From Pontibacter oryzae (lineage in GTDB: Bacteria > Bacteroidota > Bacteroidia > Cytophagales > Hymenobacteraceae), in assembly GCF_003576375.1 (NCBI RefSeq), contig NZ_QWGE01000005.1, positions 305,768 to 369,767 on the forward strand: a stretch of DNA of 64,000 bases, read 5' to 3'. Of this stretch, positions 1 to 9,060 are shown piece by piece. Every line of letters begins with the position of its first letter. Position 1 is the stretch's first letter. The notes under the pieces were generated by a model. That model saw only the letters and a list, made by a program, of their open reading frames with translations. It was not told where the DNA came from and searched no databases. A program made the translations under genes and the position numbers.

Positions 1-57
1 TGCTTTTTAGCACTGGCAAGTTAGGCCACCATAGAATAGTGGATGAACTCCACAGAA

Positions 58-88
58 AACCCTGTTGTAAGCACAGCAGGGTTTTTTA
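58..88 (+). terminator. Rho-independent terminator of an upstream gene
   Basis: An 11-bp stem (58-68 with 73-83, one G-T wobble), a 4-nt loop and a run of T follow. It would end a plus-strand gene lying mostly or wholly left of the window. Bases 1-57 may hold the last codons of that gene, but I cannot identify it. Confidence 0.75.
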
Positions 89-99
89 TTTGGCTATGT

Positions 100-155
100 A
101 GTATAAACGTGAAAAGCCCCTAGTATAGGAACCAGGGGCTTTTCACGTTTATACT
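100..155. terminator. Long perfect inverted repeat, probable bidirectional terminator
   Basis: Arms 100-121 and 134-155 are perfectly complementary over 22 bp with a 12-nt spacer. The core is A4-GCCCCT / AGGGGC-T4, so T-runs follow the core stem on both strands. It sits just downstream of the minus-strand carbonic anhydrase gene and would end that transcript. Confidence 0.75.
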
Positions 156-170
156 TGCAGTTGTTTCTGC

Positions 171-800
171 TTACTTATTCTCTGTGATATTATAGATGTG
201 GCTATGCTTATCAAACGTTGAAAGCTCAACGTTCAGGTTACGCAGGAAGCCTTCTTTCAGGTCATACACTAAACCGTGCAGCTTTGGCGGGTTTTCAGAA
301 AGCATTGCATTCTGAATGATAGAAGTTTTGGCAAGGTTATGAACCTGCTCTACCACGTTAAGCTCTACCAAACGGCGCAGTCTTGCTTCTTCTTCAGAAA
401 TGCTTTTGATTTCCTCCTCGTGCAGGCGTATTACATCTTTAATGTTGCGCAGCCAGTTATCAATCAACCCAAACTGCTTGTTGCTTGCTGCAGCAGCCAC
501 ACCGCCACAGCCGTAATGGCCACATACAATAATATCCTTCACCTTAAGCACCTCTACAGCATACTGCAGAACAGATAACAGGTTCATGTCGGTATGCACT
601 ACCATGTTAGCGATGTTACGGTGCACAAACATCTCACCAGGTTCAGTACCGGTTATCGCGTTTGCTGGCACGCGGCTGTCTGAGCAACCGATGTATAGAT
701 ACTGTGGCGACTGCCCCTCAGCTAACTTAGCGAAGTATTCACTATCCTGGGCAAGCTTACCAGATACCCACTTTTTATTGTTTTCAAAAATTTTTTCCAT
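171..800 (-). CDS. Beta-class carbonic anhydrase
   Basis: A 209-residue zinc enzyme that interconverts CO2 and bicarbonate in the cytoplasm. The beta-class zinc ligands are visible: Cys39 with the Asp41-Arg43 dyad (CSDSR) and His95/Cys98 (GHYGCGG). Length is typical and there is no signal peptide. It lies 44 nt downstream of the SulP gene on the same strand, so the two are probably co-transcribed. That pairing suggests bicarbonate handling. The family call is firm; the physiological role is inferred from context. Confidence 0.93.
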   Translation of the reverse strand: MEKIFENNKKWVSGKLAQDSEYFAKLAEGQSPQYLYIGCSDSRVPANAITGTEPGEMFVHRNIANMVVHTDMNLLSVLQYAVEVLKVKDIIVCGHYGCGGVAAAASNKQFGLIDNWLRNIKDVIRLHEEEIKSISEEEARLRRLVELNVVEQVHNLAKTSIIQNAMLSENPPKLHGLVYDLKEGFLRNLNVELSTFDKHSHIYNITENK

Positions 801-844
801 GTATACAGATATTCAGTGTATTAAATACTATTACCTAAATCATA

Positions 845-2416
845 CTAGTGCAGGTCCATTATTGCTACATCTCCAATGTTCAGCAGCTCAACCTGGATGT
901 TGCGCTCGTGCGCTGTTTTCTTAAACTCCTGTATGGCCTCCAGTACATCATAATCGATAAACGCAGAGTTCTCCCCGTCGATGATTACATGGCTGTTTTT
1001 TGGGAGGTGATCCAGGGTAAGCACAATGCTTGCCTTATTCAGAAACGACACGTGCTCGCTAAGTTTGATGCGGATAATCTCACGGTCGCGATGCTCTTCT
1101 TTATGGAAGAAGTATGGCGATTTGTAATTGGCTTTCAGGATAAAGAACACACCCACAGCCAGACCCACACAGATACCTATTAACAGGTCAGTGAATAGGA
1201 TAGCCAGAATGGTAACAATAAACGGTACAAACTGCTCCATTCCAAGCTTCATCTGCGTTTTGTACAGCGCAGGTCTAGTGAGTTTGAAACCTACCACCAA
1301 TAGTACGGCAGCCAAAGCAGACAATGGTATCAGGTTAAGATAATCAGCCAAAAATACTACTGATAACAATAATAGCAAACCATGTATAAAGGCTGACATT
1401 TTAGACTCAGCCCCGGAAGCCACATTGGCAGAACCTCGCACAATTACTGCTGTCATTGGTAAGCCACCAATCATACCGGCTGTGATATTACCAACACCCT
1501 GCGCCAGCAACTCACGGTTTGTGGGCGTGCGGCGCTTGTGGCGGTCCAATTTATCAATTGCCTCTACGCTAAGCAGCGTTTCGAGGCTAGCTACAATGGC
1601 AATGGTAAACGCCACTATGTAAAGCTGCGGATTGGCTAATTGAGAAAAGTTTGGGAAGCGGAGTTCGTTTCCTAGTTCTGAGATTGAGCCAACCACCGGT
1701 AGGCTAACCAAGTGCTGCGAACCAACAACTAACTCTGGGAAAGATGCCTTGAAAACCTCATTTAAAACAATGGAAAGCAATACCACGATGAGGGCGCCCG
1801 GCACAAATTTGAAGAACTTATACTTTTTTAGTGCAGCAGAATCCCATGTAATAAGTATAACCAGCGAAATTACGCCGATGATTAAGGCGCCCATGTTTAT
1901 AGCCGTGAACGCGTGGAACAGTTCTGAGAACGTGGTGCGCCCATCAGGCTGGAAAAACTGCATGTCGCCGAAGAAGTCCTCATCAGCACCCAGGAAGTGC
2001 GGAATCTGCTTCAGGATGAGTATAAGTCCGATGGCAGCCAGCATGCCCTTGATCACCGATGATGGGAAGTATAAACCGATCACGCCTGCCTTTAACAAGC
2101 CAAGGCCAACCTGCAGTACACCCGCTATTACAACAGCCATCAAAAACGCTTCATAGGTTTGCAACGTTTCCAGGCCGTTTAGTACAATAACTGTAAGGCC
2201 GGCGGCAGGCCCGCTTACGCTAAGCTGCGAACCACTGAGCCACGATACGATCACACCGCCTACAATACCTGTAATAATACCGGCAAACAACGGCGCTCCT
2301 GATGCCAGGGCAATACCCAGACACAGTGGCAAGGCCACTAAAAACACAACCAGCCCTGACGGGAAGTCTTTTCCTAAAGTGGACAGGTAATTTTTACTAT
2401 CTTCTCTTTCTGTCAT
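845..2416 (-). CDS. SulP family anion transporter (probably bicarbonate)
   Basis: A 523-residue inner-membrane protein with the SulP N-terminus (residues about 14-50, LVVFLVALPLCLGIALASGAPLFAGI), 10 or more hydrophobic segments to about residue 425, and a C-terminal STAS-like domain (about 435-523). SulP proteins carry sulfate, bicarbonate or other anions; sequence alone does not fix the substrate. The carbonic anhydrase gene directly downstream favours bicarbonate, although a sulfur-assimilation island lies 10 kb away. A minus-strand TACATTTG (2515-2508) could be its -7 element, but I see no good -33 partner. Confidence 0.88.
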   Translation of the reverse strand: MTEREDSKNYLSTLGKDFPSGLVVFLVALPLCLGIALASGAPLFAGIITGIVGGVIVSWLSGSQLSVSGPAAGLTVIVLNGLETLQTYEAFLMAVVIAGVLQVGLGLLKAGVIGLYFPSSVIKGMLAAIGLILILKQIPHFLGADEDFFGDMQFFQPDGRTTFSELFHAFTAINMGALIIGVISLVILITWDSAALKKYKFFKFVPGALIVVLLSIVLNEVFKASFPELVVGSQHLVSLPVVGSISELGNELRFPNFSQLANPQLYIVAFTIAIVASLETLLSVEAIDKLDRHKRRTPTNRELLAQGVGNITAGMIGGLPMTAVIVRGSANVASGAESKMSAFIHGLLLLLSVVFLADYLNLIPLSALAAVLLVVGFKLTRPALYKTQMKLGMEQFVPFIVTILAILFTDLLIGICVGLAVGVFFILKANYKSPYFFHKEEHRDREIIRIKLSEHVSFLNKASIVLTLDHLPKNSHVIIDGENSAFIDYDVLEAIQEFKKTAHERNIQVELLNIGDVAIMDLH

Positions 2417-2559
2417 TCTAATAAAGTTTCAGTTAATTGACTCTCCCTACGGCTGGTTTGTATATACGGGACACAACATGGAGGGCAAGGGCTACACCTT
2501 GCATCTACAAATGTAGCTTTGCAAGATTAAGACTGAATTAAAACGATATTAAAATGAGA

Positions 2560-3957
2560 TTAAAGCTTAGGGTAAGTCGGGATGGTGGCGTAAGCCTGCC
2601 GCAACATAATGGTTACTTCTGTACCCTTGCTTATTTCGGAGTACACGCTTATACTGCCTTTATGCAGTTTAAGAATACGCTCTGTCAGTGGCAGACCTAT
2701 GCCATGCCCTGTAATATTGCGCACATTTTCGGCCCTGAAAAAAGGTACAAAAACGTGTTTTAAATCTTCCTCCGAGATGCCCAGGCCCCTATCCTGCACA
2801 CGTAACAGCACTTCATGGTCCTGCACCTCTATCTGCCCAATGGCAACTTGTCCGTTCGGCGAGAACTTAATTGCGTTTTCCAGCACGTTTACCACGGCTA
2901 TCAGCAGCAATGCCTCGTTTCCGCGCACTACTAACCTATCCTCGTCTTCCGGAAAGTTAGCAAAATCAATGTCGATGCGGGCGTTTGGCTGGCGCTTTAG
3001 GGTTTGCTCACGGGCCATCCACACCAACTCGTCGAAGCGCAGGTAGTTTAACTTTATTTTGGCCGGATCTATACTTGCCTGGGCTATTTGCAGCAACCCA
3101 TTGGAAAGCTCAGTCAGCAGGCGTGCATCTTCCAGGGTGCTTTGCAGTACACGCTGATACTCGTCTGTTTCGCGGGGCTTCATCAGGGCTACCTCTAACT
3201 CGCCGATCATGGCAGTGAGCGGCGTGCGCAGCTCATGCGAGGCATTAGACACAAACGTGCTCTGCATTTCAAAGGCCAACTCCAGGCGATCCAGCATCTT
3301 ATTGAAGGTTTGGGCTAGGTTAGATACTTCGTCTTTACCTTGGGCATTGCTCAGGCGCAGGTGCAGGTCATTGGCACTGATTTTCTCCACCTCGCTCACT
3401 ACTTTTGTAAAAGGCCGCATCGCCTGTTTGGCAAACACCCATCCGGCCACTAAGACCACAGCCATAGACCCCAGAAACCCAACGATAAGTATGATTTTAA
3501 GGTGCTGCAATTTACGCAAACTGTAGGCATCCACGCTGGAGGAGAACACCACAAACTCGCCTTGGTTATCCTGCAAGTAAATCCCGACCACTTGCCTTAC
3601 GCCTTGCTCATACTCCAGTGAGCCTCTCTCGATAACCTGTTTAAGGCGAGTGGAACTGTTGCCAATATCACCTTTGCCTTTCGAGAAAATCAATTCTCCG
3701 TTTGTTCGGTAAATCCGGATGGCCTCATGAGGGAGCTCATGGTAAAAATTGATCAGGTTCTGCTGGCGCACCTTTTCAGAAACCTCATCGGCATCCAGTA
3801 TATGCCTTGCAGCTACCTGCGCACGCGTGAAGATCCGCTTGTAAAAGTCATCCTGCCGATAAAGCGACGTAAAATAGTATACCACCAGCGAAAAGAGCAC
3901 CAGGATCACTGTCATGATGCCGGCAAATTGCAGCGTAAGCTTGGAGCGGATTGTCAT
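2560..3957 (-). CDS. Two-component sensor histidine kinase
   Basis: 465 residues: TM1 (about 7-30), a periplasmic region of about 120 residues, TM2 (about 153-173), HAMP (about 175-228), a HisKA dimerisation helix with phospho-acceptor His in SHELRTPL, and an ATPase domain with N-box and DRGLGISEED. Its start overlaps the response regulator stop by 4 nt (ATGA), which indicates translational coupling. The layout resembles CusS-like metal sensors, and the regulator operon diverges from a CDF metal exporter. Metal sensing is therefore plausible but inferred. Confidence 0.92.
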   Translation of the reverse strand: MTIRSKLTLQFAGIMTVILVLFSLVVYYFTSLYRQDDFYKRIFTRAQVAARHILDADEVSEKVRQQNLINFYHELPHEAIRIYRTNGELIFSKGKGDIGNSSTRLKQVIERGSLEYEQGVRQVVGIYLQDNQGEFVVFSSSVDAYSLRKLQHLKIILIVGFLGSMAVVLVAGWVFAKQAMRPFTKVVSEVEKISANDLHLRLSNAQGKDEVSNLAQTFNKMLDRLELAFEMQSTFVSNASHELRTPLTAMIGELEVALMKPRETDEYQRVLQSTLEDARLLTELSNGLLQIAQASIDPAKIKLNYLRFDELVWMAREQTLKRQPNARIDIDFANFPEDEDRLVVRGNEALLLIAVVNVLENAIKFSPNGQVAIGQIEVQDHEVLLRVQDRGLGISEEDLKHVFVPFFRAENVRNITGHGIGLPLTERILKLHKGSISVYSEISKGTEVTIMLRQAYATIPTYPKL

Positions 3958-4637
3958 GCGTTGTCCTGTTCTTTAAGCACGTAGCCCATGCCCACCAAAG
4001 TATGTATCAACTTGGAAGTGTGCGCCTTATCAATTTTTTTACGAAGAAAGTTGATGTACACATCAATCACATTACTGCCTGTATCGAAAGAGGTTTCCCA
4101 TACTTGCTCTGTTATGTCTACCCTAGACACCACACGGCCCTGGTTGCGCAGCAGGTAATAAAGCAGGGCAAACTCACGGGCTGTAAGGCTTACGGGCTTG
4201 CCACCACGGGTGACACTTTTTTTGGCTACGTCCATCTCCAGGTCAGCAATGCTCAACTTTTCGCCGGAACCGCCCTCTGTAGTGCGCCGCGACAGTGCCC
4301 GAATGCGGGCCAACAGCTCCTTAAACTCAAAAGGCTTGGTAAGGTAGTCGTCGGCGCCGGCATCCAGGCCAATAATCTTATCGTCGGTGGTGCCGAGTGC
4401 GGTTAGCATAAGTATAGATACCGTGCTGTTGTGCCGCCTGATTTCCCGGCAAACATCCAGGCCATTCATATTCGGAAGTATGATATCCAGAATAATAAGG
4501 TCATACTCATTCTGAAGCGCCAGTTTTACGCCAAAAGTGCCGTCGTAGGCCTGATCTACCTCATAGGTTTGCTCCTCCAGTCCTTTTTTAATGAACGAGG
4601 CTACCTTGGGCTCATCTTCGATCAGCAGTATTTTCAT
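3954..4637 (-). CDS. OmpR/PhoB-family response regulator
   Basis: 227 residues: an N-terminal receiver with acidic pocket (IEDE), phospho-acceptor Asp51 and the LTKPF lysine, then a C-terminal winged-helix DNA-binding domain (about 128-224). It is the first gene of a two-gene operon with the kinase and overlaps it by 4 nt. It likely controls its own operon and perhaps the divergent cation exporter through the 140-bp region between them; the target is inferred from position. Confidence 0.93.
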   Translation of the reverse strand: MKILLIEDEPKVASFIKKGLEEQTYEVDQAYDGTFGVKLALQNEYDLIILDIILPNMNGLDVCREIRRHNSTVSILMLTALGTTDDKIIGLDAGADDYLTKPFEFKELLARIRALSRRTTEGGSGEKLSIADLEMDVAKKSVTRGGKPVSLTAREFALLYYLLRNQGRVVSRVDITEQVWETSFDTGSNVIDVYINFLRKKIDKAHTSKLIHTLVGMGYVLKEQDNA

Positions 4638-4690
4638 GGGCTAGGAGGATATTGTACCTTTACAAATAAGTTTAGTGAAGCTGTTGCATA

Positions 4691-4720
4691 CAAAAGTACA
4701 ACCTAAGCGCTAAACAGCAA
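4691..4720 (-). promoter_or_regulatory. Predicted Bacteroidota promoter for the regulator-kinase operon
   Basis: On the minus strand a TTG (4720-4718), a 19-nt spacer and TACTTTTG (4698-4691) match TTG-N19-21-TAnnTTTG exactly. It lies about 50 nt upstream of the regulator start. Confidence 0.6.
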
Positions 4721-4777
4721 CACCATCCTGTTATTCGAGCAGTTATCTAATTGTACGCTTTACCGTTTCTTAAGACT

Positions 4778-5689
4778 ATGGCACACGCACACCACGACCA
4801 CAGCGGACATGGGCACCACCATCACCATGGTGCCGGCACCAATATTAAAGTAGCTTTCTTCCTCAACCTGTCCTTTACCATACTTGAAATTGTAGGCGGC
4901 CTCTGGATAAACAGTGTAGCCATACTTTCGGATGCCCTGCACGATTTAGGCGACTCGCTCTCGCTGGGCTTGGCGTGGTATTTCGAGAAGCTTTCGGGTC
5001 GGGGGCGCAACCAGAAATTCACGTTCGGTTACAAGCGTTTCTCCCTCCTGGGCGCCGTTATCAACTCTGTTATACTTTTGGTTGGCTCCTTTTTTATACT
5101 TGCTGAGGCCATACCCCGCATCTGGGACCCGCAGGAAGTTAATGCACCAGGTATGGTGGCCTTTGCCGTGCTTGGTATTGTGGTAAATGGGGCCGCTGTG
5201 CTGCGCCTAAAGTCCGGCCAATCATTGAACGAGCGGGTGGTGCGGCTGCATTTGCTAGAAGATGTACTTGGCTGGGTGGCTGTGCTTATAGGTGGTATTA
5301 TACTTTACTTTTTTGATCTGCCCTGGATAGATCCGCTCCTGTCTGTCGGGATAACTATTTATGTGCTGTATAACGTAATCCGTAACCTTCTTGAAACCAT
5401 GACAATCCTGCTGCAGGCATCGCCGGTGCACATAAAACCTGAAGACGTTACCGCTAAACTGGAAGACATCGACAATATTAAATCGGTTCATGACCTGCAC
5501 ATCTGGACGCTGGACGGAACTTACAACGTATTATCGATGCACGCGGTGGTAAACGGCGACCTGCGCGTGCAGGAGACCGAGGCGCTCAAAAAAAGGGTAC
5601 GCACCGTAATGTCCGACATGGACATACAGCACGTAACCATGGAACTCGAAAGCCCAAACGAGGCATGCAGCCATCAGGGCCAGATTTGA
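4778..5689 (+). CDS. Cation diffusion facilitator (CDF) metal exporter, CzcD-like
   Basis: 303 residues from the ATG at 4778. A TTG nine codons upstream is open but gives an unlikely N-terminus. The protein starts with a His-rich metal-binding tail (MAHAHHDHSGHGHHHHHG), then six predicted membrane segments with the SDALHDLGD metal-site signature in TM2, and a C-terminal cytoplasmic domain carrying HDLHIWTLDG. The family exports Zn2+, Co2+, Cd2+ or similar ions by proton antiport. It is divergent from the two-component system, which may regulate it. Confidence 0.93.
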   Translation: MAHAHHDHSGHGHHHHHGAGTNIKVAFFLNLSFTILEIVGGLWINSVAILSDALHDLGDSLSLGLAWYFEKLSGRGRNQKFTFGYKRFSLLGAVINSVILLVGSFFILAEAIPRIWDPQEVNAPGMVAFAVLGIVVNGAAVLRLKSGQSLNERVVRLHLLEDVLGWVAVLIGGIILYFFDLPWIDPLLSVGITIYVLYNVIRNLLETMTILLQASPVHIKPEDVTAKLEDIDNIKSVHDLHIWTLDGTYNVLSMHAVVNGDLRVQETEALKKRVRTVMSDMDIQHVTMELESPNEACSHQGQI

Positions 5690-5702
5690 TAAGTAATTCG
5701 GG

Positions 5703-6062
5703 TTAGTTTTGATTCAGATGCACAGCTTCGCGGATCAGGTCGCCGAAGTATTCTTCGTCGATGTCCTCTAGCGAGCGGATTTTAACATGCAGGTGCTGCC
5801 CGTTACGGCTTACCAGGCGGCGGTGCGGGTCAGATAGCTCTTTGCCTCGGAAGAAGCCAAAGTGGATGCCGCTGCGGGAAGAAGCAAAGTAGCATACGGG
5901 GCCATAGAAAAAATAGCAGGCGCAATCCCAGCGGACGCATTCTTCGAGGTGGGCAACGGAGGAGTTGATGATTCTGCGGATCTCCTGTGCCAGCAACTGC
6001 TTCTCAGGAGATAATCTTTCGACGTACTCGTCTACTTGGTTTGTTGTTGTTCTGCTTCTCAT
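5703..6062 (-). CDS. DUF1801 domain protein
   Basis: 119 residues with the layout of DUF1801/YdhG-type proteins: a helical N-terminus (VDEYVERLSPEKQLLAQEIRRII), then a compact alpha/beta region with CVRWDCACYFF and HFGFFRGKEL. The biochemical role of the family is unsettled. It converges on the CDF exporter with only 13 nt between the stop codons, and no operon partner is evident. Confidence 0.75.
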   Translation of the reverse strand: MRSRTTTNQVDEYVERLSPEKQLLAQEIRRIINSSVAHLEECVRWDCACYFFYGPVCYFASSRSGIHFGFFRGKELSDPHRRLVSRNGQHLHVKIRSLEDIDEEYFGDLIREAVHLNQN

Positions 6063-6217
6063 ATATAGGTTTGGCTCGGTGTCAGAAGTAAACTCTGTAA
6101 CACTTAAATATACTAGAATTCTAATATACGAGCAAACAATCCGAGTGGTTGTTTTTAATGTCGAAAAAACACTATATTTTGATTAATCAATGCAAATACT
6201 GCTTCAGGGTGAGTAGT

Positions 6218-6847
6218 TTATACCAGTTGCAGCAGGCGCTCTTCCAATTCGTCGAGGTCCACGTAGCCTGCAGCAATCCGCTTTGGCCCGTCAGGGGTTT
6301 TAAGGAACATGCTGGGGTAGGTGGTCGCGCCTATTCTCTCGGCATAGGCAAACTCTTCCTCTAATTGCCGGGTAATCTCCTCGGATTCGTACAATGTTAG
6401 GAAGAGGTTTTCGGGTATGCCAAACATACGCACCAAGCGTATTAACACCTCTGGGTCTTTCAGGTCTTGGTTATCCACAAAGAAGGCTGAATGCATGGCG
6501 CGCAATACCTCCAGCGTTAGCACCGGGCGCAGCAGCCGCACGCAAAGCATGGCGCGGCAGGCCGGTTCCGTATCAAAAATATAGCTTCTCTGGATAAAGA
6601 AACGATAATCGAAGGGTAACAATGTTCGCTCCTGCACGCGGTGCCAACTTAGGGCTACCTGCTCCTTCTGCTCGTGGTGCATGGGCTCCGTGGCATGCGC
6701 CTGGAAATCTCCGAACAAAACATGAACCGCTATGCGCCCATGCCACAAGGCTCGTAGCCTGCGCACTACTGGCGTAAAACCATAGCACCAGGCACACATA
6801 GGGTTGGTTACGTAGAGCAGAGAGATATTTTCAGGAGCGTTTCCCAT
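6218..6847 (-). CDS. DsbA-family thioredoxin-fold protein (FrnE-like)
   Basis: 209 residues with a CxxC active site at 18-21 (CAWC) right after the first beta strand, a long helical insertion and the cis-proline region TTYPSMFL near the C-terminus. There is no signal peptide, so it is probably a cytoplasmic FrnE/2-hydroxychromene-isomerase-type member rather than periplasmic DsbA. The substrate is unknown. It stands alone with about 100 nt to the SDR gene upstream. Confidence 0.83.
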   Translation of the reverse strand: MGNAPENISLLYVTNPMCAWCYGFTPVVRRLRALWHGRIAVHVLFGDFQAHATEPMHHEQKEQVALSWHRVQERTLLPFDYRFFIQRSYIFDTEPACRAMLCVRLLRPVLTLEVLRAMHSAFFVDNQDLKDPEVLIRLVRMFGIPENLFLTLYESEEITRQLEEEFAYAERIGATTYPSMFLKTPDGPKRIAAGYVDLDELEERLLQLV

Positions 6848-6946
6848 GCGTTAAAAGTATGCTTATGTGTACCGCCTTCAGCCGTGTTTGGTTAAGCGAA
6901 TGCTCTCTTTTATCAGGTTGAATAACTATAGCGCGCGCACGGCATA

Positions 6947-7729
6947 CTAGGCGTAAATCATCTTGACAGTCATGCCGCCATCTATGGTCAGGCTTTGGCC
7001 GGTAATAAAGCCCGCTTTATCGGAGCACAGAAACAAGGCCGCCTCAGCGATATCCTGCGGTACACCGACCCTGCCAACCGGGTGCTGCGCCTTGTCTTCC
7101 TCGGAGTGATGCGGCTCATAACGCTTCTGCTTCTTCTCCCACTCCCCTACTTCTATCCAGCCAGGCGCAATGGCGTTTACCCGCACGCGCGCCTGGGTAA
7201 GGCTCACGGCCAAGGCATGGGTGAGCGCCTCCAGGCCGCCCTTGGAGGCAGAATAAGCAAAGGTGTTGGGCTCCGACATGAAGGCCCGCGTGCTGGAGAT
7301 ATTAAGTATGGATGGGTGTTCAGCTTTTTGTAGAAGCGGCAATGCATACTTGGCACAAAGCAGCGGCCCACGCAGATTCACGGATAGCACCTTATCAAAA
7401 GCACTTACTTCCATCTCTTGTAAGTCGCCCATAAACGGGTCCGCGATTCCGGCATTATTCACCAACGCATCCAGGTGCCCATACTTGCTTTGCAGCTGCT
7501 GCATCAACTGCTTTACCTCATCTTCCTGACTTACGTCGCAAGGTATAAACAGAACCTCCAGGTGTTGCTTGCGCAGGCGCTCTAAGGCTTCTGTTCCGGC
7601 CTCCTTGTCATTATCAGTTATAATTACACTGGCTCCGGCCTGGGCAAACCGTTCGGCCATGCCAAGACCGATGCCTTGTGCGCCGCCGGTGATAAGCACA
7701 CTTTTGTTAGTATAGTATGAATCAGACAT
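6947..7729 (-). CDS. SDR family oxidoreductase
   Basis: 260 residues from the ATG at 7729; an upstream in-frame start at 7792 adds 21 residues that overlap a terminator hairpin and is unlikely. The classical SDR signatures are the nucleotide-binding TGGAQGIGLG, NNAG, a catalytic Ser-Tyr-Lys set (NISST, YSASK) and a C-terminal GQSLTIDGG. It is an NAD(P)-dependent enzyme that acts on an alcohol or carbonyl group; no neighbour points to the substrate. Confidence 0.9.
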   Translation of the reverse strand: MSDSYYTNKSVLITGGAQGIGLGMAERFAQAGASVIITDNDKEAGTEALERLRKQHLEVLFIPCDVSQEDEVKQLMQQLQSKYGHLDALVNNAGIADPFMGDLQEMEVSAFDKVLSVNLRGPLLCAKYALPLLQKAEHPSILNISSTRAFMSEPNTFAYSASKGGLEALTHALAVSLTQARVRVNAIAPGWIEVGEWEKKQKRYEPHHSEEDKAQHPVGRVGVPQDIAEAALFLCSDKAGFITGQSLTIDGGMTVKMIYA

Positions 7730-7777
7730 AAGATTAAGCTTAAACATTGTAAATAAAAATGCTTGAACAGTAAAAGC

Positions 7778-7820
7778 AAACCCGCCGCCCATCAGGTAAA
7801 ACCTGAGAGAGCGGCGGGCC
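7778..7820 (-). terminator. Terminator of the hibernation factor gene
   Basis: Arms CCCGCCGC (7781-7788) and GCGGCGGG (7811-7818) enclose a smaller CAGGT/ACCTG hairpin. Read on the minus strand, the stem is followed by a T-rich stretch, and it lies about 20 nt after the gene at 7838. Confidence 0.65.
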
Positions 7821-7837
7821 TGACTTAAATCTTATAC

Positions 7838-8143
7838 TTAGCGTTTTTCCAGTTGGCGCTTTAGTTTTTCTTCTACGTTTTTCAGGAGCTCGTACCAGTT
7901 ATCGCCTTCGTCCTGGGCAAATACATCGTTACCGGGTATGCCTACGCGCATGTGCACGCTTTTTTGATTGGTAGCATGGCTGGCTTCCTCCTTAAAGTAT
8001 ACATCCACGGAATCTATCTTTTTCATGTGGCGCCTGATCTTGTTGATGGTGTCGCGCACACTCTGCTGTATCGAATCCGAAATATCTATATCTACGGCCT
8101 GTATGTCCAGCTTAATGCCTTCGTAATTTTCTGTATAGTTCAT
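7838..8143 (-). CDS. hpf: Ribosome hibernation-promoting factor, short HPF/RaiA type
   Basis: 101 residues with the single beta-alpha-beta-beta-beta-alpha fold of HPF/YfiA: VDIDISDSIQQSVRDTINKI, then VDVYFKEE and a C-terminal basic helix (VEEKLKRQLEKR). It would bind the 30S subunit in stationary phase and limit translation. It lacks the C-terminal dimerisation domain of long HPF. It is monocistronic, with a terminator after it and a 287-nt divergent region before it in which I could not place its promoter. Confidence 0.88.
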   Translation of the reverse strand: MNYTENYEGIKLDIQAVDIDISDSIQQSVRDTINKIRRHMKKIDSVDVYFKEEASHATNQKSVHMRVGIPGNDVFAQDEGDNWYELLKNVEEKLKRQLEKR

Positions 8144-8380
8144 AGTTTTTGCGTGTAGCTGTTTATAAATCCGGGCTTACTGTTGCCTTGCGGCACTATC
8201 CCTGCATTAATTTCTGTATTATAACGTAAGGCTGTAGCTTTAGTTAAGAGGCGCTACGGCTATGGTTTAAACTTACCTTTCCTGGCTTCCGATAAATATC
8301 TGGCTACTAAAGGCATACAGATTATACTGAAAAAGACTGATGCCTGCCGCTAAAAAAATCGGAAAATTATATCCTTGTGC

Positions 8381-8426
8381 TTTGTGCTATCGTATTTATC
8401 TTTAACTTTGAAACTCAAAGTACTTT
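8381..8426 (+). promoter_or_regulatory. Promoter overlapped by a palindromic operator (site 1)
   Basis: TTTG (8381-8384), 18 nt, then TAACTTTG (8403-8410) fit the Bacteroidota promoter. Overlapping the -7 element is the inverted repeat ACTTTG-AAACT-CAAAGT (8405-8421), followed by a further ACTTT. The same pattern recurs at 9384 and 9870. Binding there would block the promoter. The likely ligand is the winged-helix protein encoded at 9061. Confidence 0.65.
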
Positions 8427-8430
8427 ACAC

Positions 8431-9057
8431 ATGAACCAGCAGCACGAGCACCTAGCCGACCTTCGGGAGATCCGCAACATCATGGACCGTTCTTCGCGTT
8501 TCATTTCGCTAAGCGGGCTTTCCGGCATTTTTGCGGGCCTGTTCGCGATGGCCGGTGCTGCGCTTGTAAAGTGGTACCTGAGCCAACACAACATCGTTTA
8601 CCGCTCAGATTACAGTGTAAACCTCAACTGGGATGTGATCACTTTTCTTGTGTCCGTGGCCCTGGTTGTACTTGTACTGGCTCTTGGGTCGGCTGTATTT
8701 TTTACAAGCCGGCAGGCTCAGAGGGTAAACCAGAAAATATGGGACAGTAAGTCGCAGCGCCTGGTGCTGAACCTGGCCATACCGCTGGCAGTGGGCGGCG
8801 TGTTTTGCGGGCTGCTGCTTTACCACGGTGTTATATACCTGGTTGCGCCATCCATGCTTATATTCTATGGCCTGGGCCTGATAAACGGAAGCAAGTACAC
8901 GTTAAGCGACATCCGTTACTTGGGTATCTGTGAGATTATACTTGGCCTGCTGGCTAGCTTTTTTATAGGGTATGGCTTACTGGCCTGGACCATCGGCTTT
9001 GGGGTGCTGCATATTATTTATGGCACGCTGATGTATTTCAAGTACGAAAGGAAGTAG
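8431..9057 (+). CDS. Uncharacterized membrane protein in regulator operon
   Basis: 208 residues from the ATG at 8431, directly after the promoter/operator; a longer reading to 8377 would run through the promoter. A short polar N-terminus (HEHLADLREIRNIMDRSS) precedes about six hydrophobic segments, and the protein ends KYERK. I do not recognise a characterised family. The winged-helix regulator starts 3 nt after its stop, so the two are co-expressed and the regulator probably controls this gene. Confidence 0.8.
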   Translation: MNQQHEHLADLREIRNIMDRSSRFISLSGLSGIFAGLFAMAGAALVKWYLSQHNIVYRSDYSVNLNWDVITFLVSVALVVLVLALGSAVFFTSRQAQRVNQKIWDSKSQRLVLNLAIPLAVGGVFCGLLLYHGVIYLVAPSMLIFYGLGLINGSKYTLSDIRYLGICEIILGLLASFFIGYGLLAWTIGFGVLHIIYGTLMYFKYERK

Positions 9058-9060
9058 CCG

